DNA of 64,000 nucleotides, from positions 17,377,538 to 17,441,537 of the forward strand of contig OX467091.1 of NCBI GenBank assembly GCA_950106755.1. Direction: 5' to 3'. Positions within the stretch are counted from its first letter, which is position 1. Each line of letters opens with the position of its first letter. The notes under the pieces were generated by a model, which did no database searches, had not been told where the DNA came from, and saw only the letters and a list, made by a program, of their open reading frames with translations. This document shows, piece after piece, positions 1-10,707 of this stretch. The position numbers and the translations under genes were made by a program. Source of the stretch: Climacium dendroides (taxonomy: Eukaryota; Streptophyta; Bryopsida; Hypnales; Climaciaceae).

Positions 1-870
1 CCCAATGGAAGTATATTTCTTCACCAAACTGCGTATACTCAATGGTTGCTCAAGAATTTCAAAATGGACCAAGCAAATCCTTTATCTGCTCCCATGATCG
101 GTCGAAGCAAGACAAATGATGACCCATACCGACCTTGCGAGGAGGAGGAGGCATATGATAGCAAATGGTACCTCACAGCAGTCGGAGCTTTGTTATATTT
201 ATCTACATATACTTGGCCAGATATATCATTTGCAACAAGCGTGTTAGCTCGGCATAGTCAGAAGCCCACGATGCGACATTGGAATGGAGTCAAGCATCTG
301 TGTAGGTATCTTCGCGGAATAGAAGACTTAGGACTTCATTATACAAAGACTGGACCATCAAATTTAGTTGGATATGCAGATGCTGGTTTCAAGTTGGATG
401 AAAACACGAACAAGTCCCAGACAGGTTATATCTTCCTACGTAACAACGCACCCATATCATGGAAGTCTATGAAGCAGACAGTGACTGCAACATCAACCAA
501 CCATGCGGAGTTAATTGCATTCCATGAAGTGACAAGAGAAGTAGTTTGGTTGCGGACAATTGACAAGATCATTTCAGATCAATGTGAACTAAGCCACGGT
601 ACACAACCGACAACGATTTTTGAAGATAATGCAGCATGCGTGGTGCAAGTTACAGGTGGATTCATCAAGGCTGATCGAATGAAGCACATCAGTCCACAAA
701 TCTTTGGATTTACCCAAGACCTTATTGAATCAGGAGAAATTGAAGTGAAGAAAGTTCAATCCTTCAACAACATTGCTGACATACTTACAAAGGCACTCCC
801 TGCTTACACTCACAAACGATTGGTTCAAGAAGCTGGCATGAGATCTCTTCAAGATCTAGTTACACATTAG
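1..870 (+). CDS. Ty1/copia polyprotein, C-terminal part (RT end + RNase H), 5' cut by window edge
   Basis: The frame is open from base 1 to the TAG at 868-870, so the start lies outside the window. The beginning reads as the end of a copia reverse transcriptase. It is followed by the typical copia RNase H: GYADAGF near residues 122-128, the SQTGYIF and ISWKS blocks, the TATSTNHAEL segment with its acidic residue, EDNAAC near 210, and the closing ADILTKALP motif. This is the last part of a gag-pol polyprotein in Ty1/copia order (integrase before RT), copying element RNA in cytoplasmic particles. No stop or frameshift is seen in the visible part. A matching polypurine tract and LTR follow about 90 bp downstream. 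Confidence 0.93.
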   Translation, partial: PNGSIFLHQTAYTQWLLKNFKMDQANPLSAPMIGRSKTNDDPYRPCEEEEAYDSKWYLTAVGALLYLSTYTWPDISFATSVLARHSQKPTMRHWNGVKHLCRYLRGIEDLGLHYTKTGPSNLVGYADAGFKLDENTNKSQTGYIFLRNNAPISWKSMKQTVTATSTNHAELIAFHEVTREVVWLRTIDKIISDQCELSHGTQPTTIFEDNAACVVQVTGGFIKADRMKHISPQIFGFTQDLIESGEIEVKKVQSFNNIADILTKALPAYTHKRLVQEAGMRSLQDLVTH

Positions 871-946
871 GTTACGCTCTTTTTCTTTCTGTGAATTTTC
901 CTTATAAAGGTTTTTGTCACACTTAAGTTTTTTAATGAGGTAACCC

Positions 947-961
947 GGGATCGAGGAAGAG
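947..961 (+). other. Polypurine tract of the copia element
   Basis: A purine-rich stretch (GGGATCGAGGAAGAG) lies directly before the TGTTG that opens the putative LTR. This is where second-strand DNA synthesis is primed in LTR elements. The position right after the pol stop and against the LTR supports the call. Confidence 0.7.
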
Positions 962-1149
962 TGTTGAGATAAGATAACGATCCCAGTTAACTTAGGTTAA
1001 GTGAGACTTAGGATAAGGTAAAAGTAGATCTCACTACTAGTGATACCTCCTATATATGTATGATCATGTAACCCTAATGGGTGATTACTTTGAAAACTTC
1101 TTATTGCATTATATATTTTCTGTATCTATGCTTTGCTTCCTTCGCAACA
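962..1149 (+). mobile_element. 3' LTR of the Ty1/copia element (about 188 bp)
   Basis: The segment opens with TGTTGAG and closes with CAACA, a perfect 5-bp terminal inversion of the TG...CA type. It lies directly behind the polypurine tract. The length is short but within the range of copia LTRs. The 5' LTR is outside the window, so the boundary rests on the terminal motif alone. The sequence to the right belongs to an older TTAA-ended repeat. Confidence 0.7.
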
Positions 1150-1156
1150 CAAATGC

Positions 1157-1726
1157 CAACATTTTGATAAGTTGTATCAATTTTTTTGGATTCAAATTCA
1201 AACTAGACATATTAGAAATCTTATTAGGAAAAGAAAACACAACAATATCACTTATGGAGTGAAAGATTATAATGTTTGACCATGAGGGGATTAAAACTAT
1301 GAAAATCTTTCAACTCTCTTTTTGCATGTCAAATCTAAAAAGTTGGTGACCAAAAAAATACGAGGTTAAAGGGCCTAACCTATATAACCCCAATCAATTT
1401 ATGTCTTCTTAAAATCTACTCTATACATATTTAAATGAATTTTGAATGTGATTTTTTTTTCTCTAAGATCTAGTGTATTTGAGGCTCATTTCCAAGAGTT
1501 CTCAACACTACGGGAAGTCAAGATTGCAATGGGTACCCTTGCACAAAATCTTCTGAATAGATAAATCACTATCATTCATCTTCAAGATTGGATTTTTGAT
1601 ACTAAAATTAGACTTCAAGAAGAACTTTCCAAAAATATAAACTACTAAAAATAGCAACTTGGTAAGGTCTTATTTAACTTCAAAGTTTTGCAAACACCAG
1701 ATTTTGGTGCCTTGGGCATTTAGGAG
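1157..1726 (-). repeat. TTAA-flanked non-coding repeat, left copy (5' end lost at the copia LTR)
   Basis: Bases 1157-1565 match 15049-15465 over about 400 bp with many substitutions. The right end reads GGGCATTTAGGAG followed by TTAA (1727-1730). This is the inverse of TTAA plus CCCCTAAATGCCC that opens the other copy at 14985. The left end is missing next to the copia LTR, which suggests the copia inserted into it. No coding potential is seen. Confidence 0.7.
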
Positions 1727-1730
1727 TTAA

Positions 1731-2106
1731 TGTCAGTAAGTATCCTTGAGAAGCAAGATAGACGGAGGGGTGATTGGCAAGGCACTTCTACTATCATTAA
1801 TTTATACAAACTTGATCTTTGTTGTACCGTATGTGTGGGAGCACGGAAATCCAGTCTTTAGGTTTAGAAGGGAAATAAGGGGAATAGAGTTTTTTTACTC
1901 CCTATTTTTTTTGTTTTTCTTTAGAAAAGTAGACCGTAAGTAGTTAGGAACCGGATACCGGAATAGGGTTACTTTAGAATAGATAATAGTGTTAACAGAA
2001 GTAACCGGAAACTGGAAACCAAAAGTCCGGAAACGGCATAGATAGGTCAGGAGTACGTCAGAGTGATTTTCATTAGAAACCGGAAACCGGAAGAAAATAG
2101 AAGACC
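1731..2106. other. Left flank of the gypsy insertion: part of an older CCGG-rich element
   Basis: There is no gene here. From about 1940 the sequence carries recurrent ACCGGA/CCGGAA motifs and ends in AGACC. The same motif style resumes right after the gypsy element at 10250. This segment and 10250-14240 were therefore probably contiguous before the insertion. Confidence 0.6.
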
Positions 2107-3400
2107 TGTCGCGACCCAAGTGACACCTACCAGCTCCCAGCAGCTCCCTAGGTTCACTCTAACCCACTAACAGCGTCACTTGGTCACCAACTGCCTAACA
2201 CTGCACATGCCAAGCACCCACAGTGTTAGTCCCCATTTCCAACTCAGTTTGCCAAGTCCCAATCACCGAGACTACTAGCACACACTCCCATCGTGACACC
2301 GGGCATGTCACTTAGTAACATGGGGCGGAACTTCCACCTTAATGTACAAGGACCCATGGTGGCACTACTCACCATGGTCCTAACCGCCCTTGAGTGTCAC
2401 CCCACTCCATACTAGCCCTTTTTGCATTTGCTACTCATCCACTAGAGGTAACCGGCGCTCACAACTCGGGACACATCCAAGGAGGCCTAGCAAGGAGCGG
2501 GACTCCACCCAACCGATGCCACGGGACACACACAAGTGTCCCATGGTGCCTTGAAGTGGTGGTGAAGTCACCACCACCAACCATGAGTCACCGGGACTCA
2601 CCAAGGCTTCAAGAGGGAGTGAGGAGGGAGACCAACCCCTCCTATAGTACTCTCTGTGGTATTCGGTAGACCCCCCCGTCCTAGGTCGAAGGAAGTCCTT
2701 GGATAACCTTGGGTTGTGGAAGACCACCCACTTCCAACCCAAATCACCAAGTTACGTCACCGTTTGGGCTTCCGAACTTTCAACCGGCGTAACTTTGCGC
2801 TCCAAGCTCCAAATCCAACATGCGAGCCCATTTTAGACATCTACGCGACGAGTAGATGCCGATGGACTGCTCACTCGTCCCATTTGGACAAGTCCTCAGA
2901 AAGTTATGGCCCTCTAAAGATTCGGATGCACCGGGGGAGACGTCACGCCTTCACTACGGCTCTTCTTTTGGCCATAACTTTTGACTCATGTCTTAGAACC
3001 TCGTAATGCTTGTCATTCTAGGTTCCTTGTGTTCATAGCTTTCCAATGATATGCCACATGCCATACTTTGTTGTGGGCTTCATTGAAAACCCCTCACACC
3101 TAGCCCTCAAGTGTCCCGGCGCCACCGGGACCCAGTCAATTTTGAGCGGCCATAACTTTTCGCTCACAACTTCAAATTGTGCGTTCTTTGCGCCATTAGA
3201 AGCGTATTGTCAAGAGCTTTCCAAGAAGGTGTGGCACTCTCATGTTCACTTCAAAACCAGGGCGCTATTGCGCCCTGTTTGATCGGGAGTCTCTTCATTC
3301 TCCCTACCTAGTCTATTGCAAGGCTTGGGAAGTCACCCCCAAGGTCCCCCCTTGCGCACTAAGGTTCATTTGGGCACCCCAAGTAGATAAGGGCGTGACA
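2107..3400 (-). repeat. 3' LTR of the gypsy element
   Basis: This TG...CA bounded 1294-bp repeat is near-identical to 8956-10249. It is the 3' LTR because the coding strand is minus and the polypurine tract abuts it at 3401. Short frames inside it recur identically in the other LTR and are not genes. Confidence 0.96.
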
Positions 3401-3415
3401 CTCACCCCCACCAAA
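3401..3415 (-). other. Polypurine tract of the gypsy element
   Basis: On the minus strand this reads TTTGGTGGGGGTGAG, ending directly at the LTR. It is purine-rich and in the expected place for the plus-strand primer. Confidence 0.8.
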
Positions 3416-4264
3416 TAGGGTCGATGCCCTCATCGATATTACTTCTTGTCGGAAGCATTGAGTTAAAAAGGGTAGCCATCCCCCTCAACACTTTCATTGC
3501 GTTCTGGGTAGCTAACCCCGCAATGATCCAAGTACTCATTTACTTAGTTCAAATGGCTAAGTCTCCAAAGGTGGCACTAGATAAGCCCATGGTTTGGCAC
3601 CCTGGACGGCAAACATCCAAGGACCTAAACCTACACTAAAGGGACTTATCTACTTTGAGACTCCCCCGGTTTGCCCTCTTTTGGCTCCGAGTTAGGTTCA
3701 ACTAGCCTATCTTACTTACTTGACTAGGAAGAACTCTCAAGGCTCATCAATTTCTACTTGGTTGCAACACCAAGACCCCTCTCAAACACTTAAGTTATCA
3801 AGTGATGAACTTTGCAAGCCTAGAGATAGTGTCAAGTCCCGCCCGACTTGTCCTTTGAGTACTCTCCCGAGGTATGGATGATCAATCCATGTGTAGACAA
3901 TGGTCCACTCCCAAAGGGCACTTTTGTAAGCCCGTGCCACTATCTTGCTCCCGCTCGAGCAAGTCCTAAGCTTGAAAGTCAAAAGGTTTGGTCCCTTGCA
4001 ACTTTCAAGCCAAGGCCCCTATTTTGCAGCATTCTCAAAATTGATTTACGTATCATTCCATCCTCTTCTACTAAACCAAACATCAATGAGACTAGGACTC
4101 ATCTCATAGTGCTAATGCCAATCAAGAGCTAACTCACATACAAGGAATCATTTCCAACATTGCAACTTTATTTCAAAACAAGTACACACAATAGACAAGC
4201 GCATAAATGCACTGTTTACACAAGTGTTGTGTTTCTCCCCCACTAACAAAGGTTGATGTCCTCA
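3416..4264 (-). other. Non-coding 3' region of the gypsy element
   Basis: About 850 bp lie between the original end of the chromodomain frame (stop at 4265-4267) and the polypurine tract. I see no domain in any frame. Short frames here look like chance. Confidence 0.6.
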
Positions 4265-4447
4265 TCAACTCCTACGCGGTTTTTTGTTGGATTGTCTACT
4301 TTGTTCAAATCGATCCACCACCTCCTTTGCATGAACCATATCTTTGGCATTCACCCAAGTTGCTTCCTTTTCATGATACCCCCGCCATTTCACTAAGTAT
4401 TCCTTGCCCCTCTTCTTAGTGTTTCTACTCTTGAGAATCCCTTCCAC
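4265..4447 (-). pseudogene. Out-of-frame remainder of the chromodomain
   Basis: This frame repeats the [15 protein letters not shown] segment of the polyprotein end and continues into [15 protein letters not shown] and a helix ending in a basic tail, the usual chromodomain layout. It lies one frame away from the main polyprotein because of the 65-bp duplication. In related chromoviruses this domain binds modified histones and steers integration. Here it would not be translated with pol. Confidence 0.85.
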
Positions 4448-7400
4448 CTCATACTCAAGGTGTATTCCTTGCCCCTCTTCTTAGTGTTTCTACTCTTGAG
4501 AATCCCTTCCACCTCATACTCAAGGTGTTCTCCAACTAACTCAGGGAGAGGCCTCAACACTTGCTTGCGTTCCGGCCTCAAGGTATCCTCATGATATGGC
4601 TTCAACAATGAAACATGAAAAGTTGGGTGCACCTTGATTTCCTGTGGCAATTCTAACTTATAGACATCCTCAAACAACCGCTCGGCGATGACAAAGGGAC
4701 CTGCATATTTGGCCATGAACTTAGGTGTTAGTCCTTCTGGCAATGTGAAGTTCTTCACATTCAACCACACCTTTTGTCCCACAGTATATTCCACATGGCG
4801 TCTCCCTTTGTTCACTTGTTTGATGTATCTCTTTTGTGCCTTGTCTAAATGCAATTTGATCTTCTCAAGCATAGCTTCTCTATGAACAACAAAGTCTTCT
4901 GCAACTTGGCTTCTTTCAAACTCTGATTGCAACCCTTCCAAGGCAAGGTCAGTAGGCATAAGTGGCTCCACACCATAAGCCACTTTGAATGGCGATTCTC
5001 CTGTAGCTGCATGTTTGGCTTTGTTGTAACTAAACTCAGCCAAAGCCAAATACTCCGTCCAATCACTTTGGTCAGCACTCACATAGTTTCTAAGGTATTG
5101 ATTCAAGACCCCATTCACCCTCTCTGTTTGCCCATCCGTTTGAGGATGAAACGCCGTACTAAATGAAAGCTTGGTCTTCATTTTCCTAAACAAGTGCTTC
5201 CAAAATGCACTTGTGAATTTAGGATCTCTATCAGAAACAATCACCCTAGGCAATCCACTATGCCTCCACCAAGTGTTGAAAAAGAGTGTGGCTGTTTGAA
5301 ATGCAGTTGCCACTCCTGTTGTTGGTGCTATCTTGGCCAACTTGCTAAACCGATCTACCACCACAAAGATGGCATCAAACCCTTGTGACTCCGGTAAGCT
5401 AGTGATGAAGTCCATGGAAATACATTCCCATGGACCATTTGGAATGGGCAAAGGCTTAAGTAACCCAACTTGTTTTTGATATGAAGCTCGGTTGGCTTGA
5501 CAAGTGACACAAGTCTTTACATAATGTGCAATGTCTTCTTTCATCCTAGGCCAATAGAACCTCTTAGCCACAAAACTTATGGTGGCTTTCTCACCTCTAT
5601 GACCTGCAAGAGGCTTGTCATGCTCCTCCTTCAAGACTTGCAACCTCAACTTGCCTTTGGGGACATACACCCTACCTTGCTTGAATTTGATGAGGCCTTG
5701 GTGTAATTGAATCCCCTTCACTTTCTTGCCAACCCTCAAATCACTTAGGAACTTTTGAACCTCTGGGTCCTTCATATAAGCCTCCCTTATTCTCCTAGCT
5801 AAGTCACTTTCTCCCTCATACATTAACCTTAGTATTTGAGTAGAACTTGGTTTGAACTCATCCTTTCGGCTAAGGGCATCGGGCACCACATTTTCTTTGC
5901 CCGGTTTGTGAATCAAGTCCACATTCATAAGAGCCAAGGTGTCATACCACCTCAACTGCTTGGCTGTCACTCTAGCTTGGCTCTCAAAATACTTCAACGA
6001 CACATTATCGGTGAACACCTTGGTTTGATGAAGACCAAGGTAATGTTGCCATGTCTTCAAACAATGCACCACTGCAAACATCTTCTTTTCATGTGTTGGC
6101 CATTTGGTTTGGATCCCATCTAACTTCTTGCTTTCAAAAGCAATGGACCTCCCACCTTGCATCAACACTCCCCCAATTGCAAAATCACTTGCATCCGTGT
6201 GTACCTCAAAAGGTTGATCAAACTCAGGAAACTTCAACACTGGATGAGAAGAAAGTTTGGCTTTGAGCTCCTCAAAAGCTTGCTCACATGACCTGGACCA
6301 CACTATGGCTTGGTTCTTTTTCAACAAGTCAGACAAAGGTTTGGCAATCTTAGAGAAGTCTCTAATGAACCTCCTATAATAATTGGCAAGTCCAAGAAAT
6401 GACCTTACACCTTTTTGGGTGGTAGGTGGTTTCCACTCCTTGATTGCTTCTACCTTCTTTGTATCCGGCTTGATCCCCGATCCAGACAACATGTGGCCCA
6501 AGAAGTCAATCTTCATCAAACCAAACTCACTTTTCTCCCCATTTGCATACAACTTGTGTTCCCTAAGCCTTCCCAACACAATCTCAAGGTGCTTGGCATG
6601 CTCCTCCGCCGTCTTGGAGTACACCAAGATGTCATCAATATAGACAATGACAAATTCATCCATCTCTTGATGGAACACGGTGTTCATAAGGGTGGTGAAT
6701 GTTGAAGGGGCATTGCATAGACCAAAAGGCATCACCAAAAACTCATAGGACCCATATCGGGTCCTACATGCCGTCTTTTCAATGTCTCCAAGTGCAATTC
6801 GAATTTGATAGTAACCTGACTTCAAATCAATGCGGCTAAAGTACACCGCCCCTGCCAACCTATCAAAGAGATCATCAATTCGAGGTAAAGGGTAGTTGTT
6901 CTTAATGGTGATCTTATTGAGTGCCCTATAATCAACACACATGCGAAGTTTTCCATCCTTCTTGTCCACAAACAAGACTGGCGCTCCATAAGGTGACTTG
7001 CTCTTGCGAATGTATCCTTTGGCTAAGAGCACATTGAGTTGGTGTTTCAACTCTTTCAACTCCCTTTTATTCAACCAATAAGGTGCCTTGGATGGTGGTT
7101 GTGATCCAGGCACTACCTCAATTTTGTGATCCACTTCTCTTTTAGGAGGCAAGGCATCAAGCAACTCCGTTGTCAAAACATCCATAAACTTATGGATTAC
7201 ACTTGTTACACACTTTGGAGGGGAATTGGCCCTATTAGCCAACTTCTTTTCCTCTCCAACCACACTAGTACGCATAACAATCAAGAACTTAGTATCACTA
7301 AGTTCTTCCAAAACTACTAGATGGATTTGAGTCCCCAACATCTTGGGTGACTTAGTTATTTCTAACTCTATCTCTTTTCCATCTACATTGGCAACCACCT

Positions 7401-8907
7401 TCAAAGATGGCCGCCTTCTTATGTCTACTTCATAAGTATCTAGGAAAGTATTTCCTAGGATGAGGTCTACCCCATCCATATCACATATCGTGAAGTCCTC
7501 CACAAAGGTGAACTCCCCACACTTCACTTCCACATTCGTTGCCACCTTACTTGTCTTATGCGGCTTACCCTTGGCAAACTGCACTTTGATGGGCTTGCAA
7601 GACTCCTTGATTTGCAAGCCCAACTCTTTAGCAAGTCTTGGGCTCACGAATGAGTGAGTTGCACTTGTATCCACCAGGAGTGAAACATCATGTTTACTTA
7701 TGGACCCTTTTAAGAACAACAAGCGGGGACTCAACTTGGGTTGATTTGCCTTAGCCAAGAAGCCACCTTGAAGAACATGCTCTCCAATGTGAGAGCGTGT
7801 ATTTTGGACACTCACCTTAGGTTTGGTGCAACCCCGGGACAAGTGGCCCTTCTCTCCACAATTGTAACAAGTCATTTGGCTCACATCCCTTTTTGTTTTG
7901 TCACCCCCTTTGTCAATGCCCTTAGCTTGTCCTTCTTTTGGCCCACTTGACTTGGCTCCATCCCCACCATGCTTGCTCTTCATCCAAACATGACGCCTCA
8001 ACTTACGTTTGGAGTGTTTGCTTGACTCACCTGTTGAAGGCCCATCTTTAGCCTTCTTGTTTTGGCCCTCATCATCACCAATTCTTTCAGCCAGCTTCAA
8101 CAACTCTGTACAAGTATCTGGAAGTTGGGGCATTCTAAACAATGCACGTTCTGCCCAACTTTGCAACCCATTGAAGAAAATGATTTTCTTGGCTAGCTCA
8201 TCTAGCCTTGGAAGCACATTCAAGTGTGCATTAAACTCCCGCACATACCCCCTAAAACTCCCTGTTTGCTTGAGTCTTACAAGTGCCACTCCATCACGAA
8301 TGTCTTGGTATTTTGGGGTGAAGCGGTCGCTAATGCGTTCCTTGAAACCAGGCCAAGTCAAGTTATCCACCACCTCAGGACTTTCCCCACGAAAGTGAGT
8401 CCACCAAAGTAAAGCATGATCCTTGAGAAAGGTCACCGCGATGGTAATCTTGTCTTCTTCAGGTGCTCTTTGAGCTTCAAAGTACAACTCCAATTCTACC
8501 AAAAAGTCCTTCACTTTGTGGGCCTTGCCAATGCCTGTAAAAGAAGATGGCATGTTGGTTTTGCACAATTTGTAAGAAGAAGAGGTAGAACCCTTCTCCT
8601 TTAGCTCTTTGATTTCACCTTGCATCACCTGAAGTGTTTTGACAAGTTCTTCAAACATGAGGTCACGCCCTTTTCGTTTGCGATCACGTTGGGGTTTCCT
8701 GGGACTAGTGGCGGTGTCACCTTCCTTGGCACTAGTTTCCACATTCTCTTCCTCAATGGGAGTCAATTCTTGTCCCATTTGCTCCAAGTGAAGAGAATCC
8801 CCTCCTTGAGTTTCCTCTAAGAAACGCTCATTAGCCTCCAAACCTTGACTACGTGTTTGGCGCCCTTGTCTTGAAGCTCCAGCTTCACCAGTCTTGGCTC
8901 TCACCAT
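4393..8907 (-). CDS. Ty3/gypsy gag-pol polyprotein with chromodomain broken by a 65-bp duplication
   Basis: The start is taken at the ATG at 8907-8905 (MVRAKTGE). The frame upstream of it runs through the primer site and LTR and is unlikely to be translated. Domains in order, counted from that Met: a gag core with WW near 168; a CCHC knuckle [14 protein letters not shown] near 347-360; a protease with [11 protein letters not shown] near 413 (Ser where Gly is usual); RT with YIDDILVYS near 756; RNase H (HTDASD, FTDN); an integrase zinc-binding H/C block near 1096-1136; and the DDE core SMDF, VSDRD, and TDGQTERVN ending with Glu near 1262. The C-terminus starts a chromodomain ([11 protein letters not shown]) but leaves frame after the duplication at 4397-4526 and stops at 4393. 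The continuation of the chromodomain frame (YLVKWRGY) lies at 4265-4447. Apart from this the 1.5 kb gag and 3 kb pol are uninterrupted. Confidence 0.95.
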   Translation of the reverse strand: MVRAKTGEAGASRQGRQTRSQGLEANERFLEETQGGDSLHLEQMGQELTPIEEENVETSAKEGDTATSPRKPQRDRKRKGRDLMFEELVKTLQVMQGEIKELKEKGSTSSSYKLCKTNMPSSFTGIGKAHKVKDFLVELELYFEAQRAPEEDKITIAVTFLKDHALLWWTHFRGESPEVVDNLTWPGFKERISDRFTPKYQDIRDGVALVRLKQTGSFRGYVREFNAHLNVLPRLDELAKKIIFFNGLQSWAERALFRMPQLPDTCTELLKLAERIGDDEGQNKKAKDGPSTGESSKHSKRKLRRHVWMKSKHGGDGAKSSGPKEGQAKGIDKGGDKTKRDVSQMTCYNCGEKGHLSRGCTKPKVSVQNTRSHIGEHVLQGGFLAKANQPKLSPRLLFLKGSISKHDVSLLVDTSATHSFVSPRLAKELGLQIKESCKPIKVQFAKGKPHKTSKVATNVEVKCGEFTFVEDFTICDMDGVDLILGNTFLDTYEVDIRRRPSLKVVANVDGKEIELEITKSPKMLGTQIHLVVLEELSDTKFLIVMRTSVVGEEKKLANRANSPPKCVTSVIHKFMDVLTTELLDALPPKREVDHKIEVVPGSQPPSKAPYWLNKRELKELKHQLNVLLAKGYIRKSKSPYGAPVLFVDKKDGKLRMCVDYRALNKITIKNNYPLPRIDDLFDRLAGAVYFSRIDLKSGYYQIRIALGDIEKTACRTRYGSYEFLVMPFGLCNAPSTFTTLMNTVFHQEMDEFVIVYIDDILVYSKTAEEHAKHLEIVLGRLREHKLYANGEKSEFGLMKIDFLGHMLSGSGIKPDTKKVEAIKEWKPPTTQKGVRSFLGLANYYRRFIRDFSKIAKPLSDLLKKNQAIVWSRSCEQAFEELKAKLSSHPVLKFPEFDQPFEVHTDASDFAIGGVLMQGGRSIAFESKKLDGIQTKWPTHEKKMFAVVHCLKTWQHYLGLHQTKVFTDNVSLKYFESQARVTAKQLRWYDTLALMNVDLIHKPGKENVVPDALSRKDEFKPSSTQILRLMYEGESDLARRIREAYMKDPEVQKFLSDLRVGKKVKGIQLHQGLIKFKQGRVYVPKGKLRLQVLKEEHDKPLAGHRGEKATISFVAKRFYWPRMKEDIAHYVKTCVTCQANRASYQKQVGLLKPLPIPNGPWECISMDFITSLPESQGFDAIFVVVDRFSKLAKIAPTTGVATAFQTATLFFNTWWRHSGLPRVIVSDRDPKFTSAFWKHLFRKMKTKLSFSTAFHPQTDGQTERVNGVLNQYLRNYVSADQSDWTEYLALAEFSYNKAKHAATGESPFKVAYGVEPLMPTDLALEGLQSEFERSQVAEDFVVHREAMLEKIKLHLDKAQKRYIKQVNKGRRHVEYTVGQKVWLNVKNFTLPEGLTPKFMAKYAGPFVIAERLFEDVYKLELPQEIKVHPTFHVSLLKPYHEDTLRPERKQVLRPLPELVGEHLEYEVEGILKSRNTKKRGKEYTLSMRWKGFSRVETLRRGARNT
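4397..4526. repeat. 65-bp tandem duplication (two copies) inside the chromodomain coding region
   Basis: Copy one is 4397-4461 and copy two is 4462-4526. They are identical by eye, with the match running about two bases further. The period of 65 is not a multiple of three, so the minus-strand frame shifts. Confidence 0.95.
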
Positions 8908-8940
8908 GGTTCCAAGACTCACTACACACCAACGTAGCCC

Positions 8941-8953
8941 TGCTCTGATACCA
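8941..8953 (-). other. Primer binding site (initiator Met tRNA type)
   Basis: The minus strand reads TGGTATCAGAGCA, two bases after the 5' LTR. This matches the classic plant initiator-methionine tRNA 3'-end complement used by many plant LTR elements. Confidence 0.9.
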
Positions 8954-8955
8954 AA

Positions 8956-10249
8956 TGTCGCGACCCAAGTGACACCTACCAGCTCCCAGCAGCTCCCTAG
9001 GTTCACTCTAACCCACTAACAGCATCACTTGGTCACCAACTGCCTAACACTGCACATGCTAAGCACCCACAGTGTTAGTCCCCATTTCCAACTCAGTTTG
9101 CCAAGTCCCAATCACCGAGACTACTAGCACACACTCCCATCGTGACACCGGGCATGTCACTTAGTAACATGGGGCGGAACTTCCACCTTAATGTACAAGG
9201 ACCCATGGTGGCACTACTCACCATGGTCCTAACCGCCCTTGAGTGTCACCCCACTCCATACTAGCCCTTTTTGCATTTGCTACTCATCCACTAGAGGTAA
9301 CCGGCGCTCACAACTCGGGACACATCCAAGGAGGCCTAGCAAGGAGCGGGACTCCACCCAACCGATGCCACGGGACACACACAAGTGTCCCATGGTGCCT
9401 TGAAGTGGTGGTGAAGTCACCACCACCAACCATGAGTCACCGGGACTCACCAAGGCTTCAAGAGGGAGTGAGGAGGGAGACCAACCCCTCCTATAGTACT
9501 CTCTGTGGTATTCGGTAGACCCCCCCGTCCTAGGTCGAAGGAAGTCCTTGGATAACCTTGGGTTGTGGAAGACCACCCACTTCCAACCCAAATCACCAAG
9601 TTACGTCACCGTTTGGGCTTCCGAACTTTCAACCGGCGTAACTTTGCGCTCCAAGCTCCAAATCCAACATGCGAGCCCATTTTAGACATCTACGCGACGA
9701 GTAGATGCCGATGGACTGCTCACTCGTCCCATTTGGACAAGTCCTCAGAAAGTTATGGCCCTCTAAAGATTCGGATGCACCGGGGGAGACGTCACGCCTT
9801 CACTACGGCTCTTCTTTTGGCCATAACTTTTGACTCATGTCTTAGAACCTCGTAATGCTTGTCATTCTAGGTTCCTTGTGTTCATAGCTTTCCAATGATA
9901 TGCCACATGCCATACTTTGTTGTGGGCTTCATTGAAAACCCCTCACACCTAGCCCTCAAGTGTCCCGGCGCCACCGGGACCCAGTCAATTTTGAGCGGCC
10001 ATAACTTTTCGCTCACAACTTCAAATTGTGCGTTCTTTGCGCCATTAGAAGCGTATTGTCAAGAGCTTTCCAAGAAGGTGTGGCACTCTCATGTTCACTT
10101 CAAAACCAGGGCGCTATTGCGCCCTGTTTGATCGGGAGTCTCTTCATTCTCCCTACCTAGTCTATTGCAAGGCTTGGGAAGTCACCCCCAAGGTCCCCCC
10201 TTGCGCACTAAGGTTCATTTGGGCACCCCAAGTAGATAGGGGCGTGACA
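8956..10249 (-). repeat. 5' LTR of the gypsy element
   Basis: This is the 1294-bp partner of 2107-3400 with three differences by eye. It is the 5' LTR for the minus-strand element and should carry the promoter. I could not place a TATA box with confidence. Confidence 0.95.
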
Positions 10250-10707
10250 AGACCGAAGACCGGAAACGGAAGACAGACAATCCAGGTGTAACAGGTGCCT
10301 ACCTAGTTTTAGACCATACTTGAGAGCGGGTCTATTTTAAGGAAAACGGTCACTTGTAACGGCCCGGGTGAGTGCAGCCTTAGAAATAGGAGGGGCAGGT
10401 GGCTCAGACCTCCTTTTGCGCAGAAGTTACCTTGAGAAGAGATTGGTGAGGAGCATTCGAGGTGTACTTATATGTCAACCAAAGAGAAGAAGTTACGGGC
10501 TCAGTTTACGGACCGGATTAAGGACAGACGGGTCTCGAGAGGAGAGTTCATTTAGAAGTTCACATATGAGTGTGGAGTTAAGAGTGTACTGGTGAGGCGA
10601 CCTTTGAGGAGGGTCCTTGAACGGAATAGGAAGACTAGAGTGTGAGTGATTGTGAGACTCCAAATAGTGATTCCGGTCACTGAGAGGGTTTGAGAGAACA
10701 GCCCACG
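10250..10707. other. 5' part of the interrupted CCGG-rich element, no gene
   Basis: It begins with the AGACC duplication and continues the ACCGGA-type motif style seen left of the gypsy element. No open frame of note precedes the gag-like frame. Confidence 0.5.

Larger units (their letters stand above)
2107..10249 (-). mobile_element. Complete Ty3/gypsy chromovirus-type LTR retrotransposon (8143 bp)
   Basis: Two 1294-bp direct repeats (2107-3400 and 8956-10249) begin TGTCGCGACC and end GGCGTGACA. The 5-bp duplication AGACC lies at 2102-2106 and 10250-10254. On the minus strand the order is LTR, initiator-Met-type primer binding site, gag-PR-RT-RNaseH-IN-chromodomain, polypurine tract, LTR. 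Comparing the LTRs by eye I find three differences (2175/9024, 2211/9060, 3390/10239), about 0.2%, so the insertion is recent. The only damage seen is a 65-bp tandem duplication at the chromodomain. Confidence 0.97.

Noticed and set aside
2394..3282. Several frames in the LTRs that recur with identical protein in 9243-10131
   Set aside because: They are duplicated because the LTRs are direct repeats of very recent origin. No domain, and the strand is opposite to the element's coding strand for most.
8908..9006. N-terminal extension of the gypsy polyprotein frame
   Set aside because: It runs through the primer binding site and into the LTR. The ATG at 8907 gives a normal gag start.
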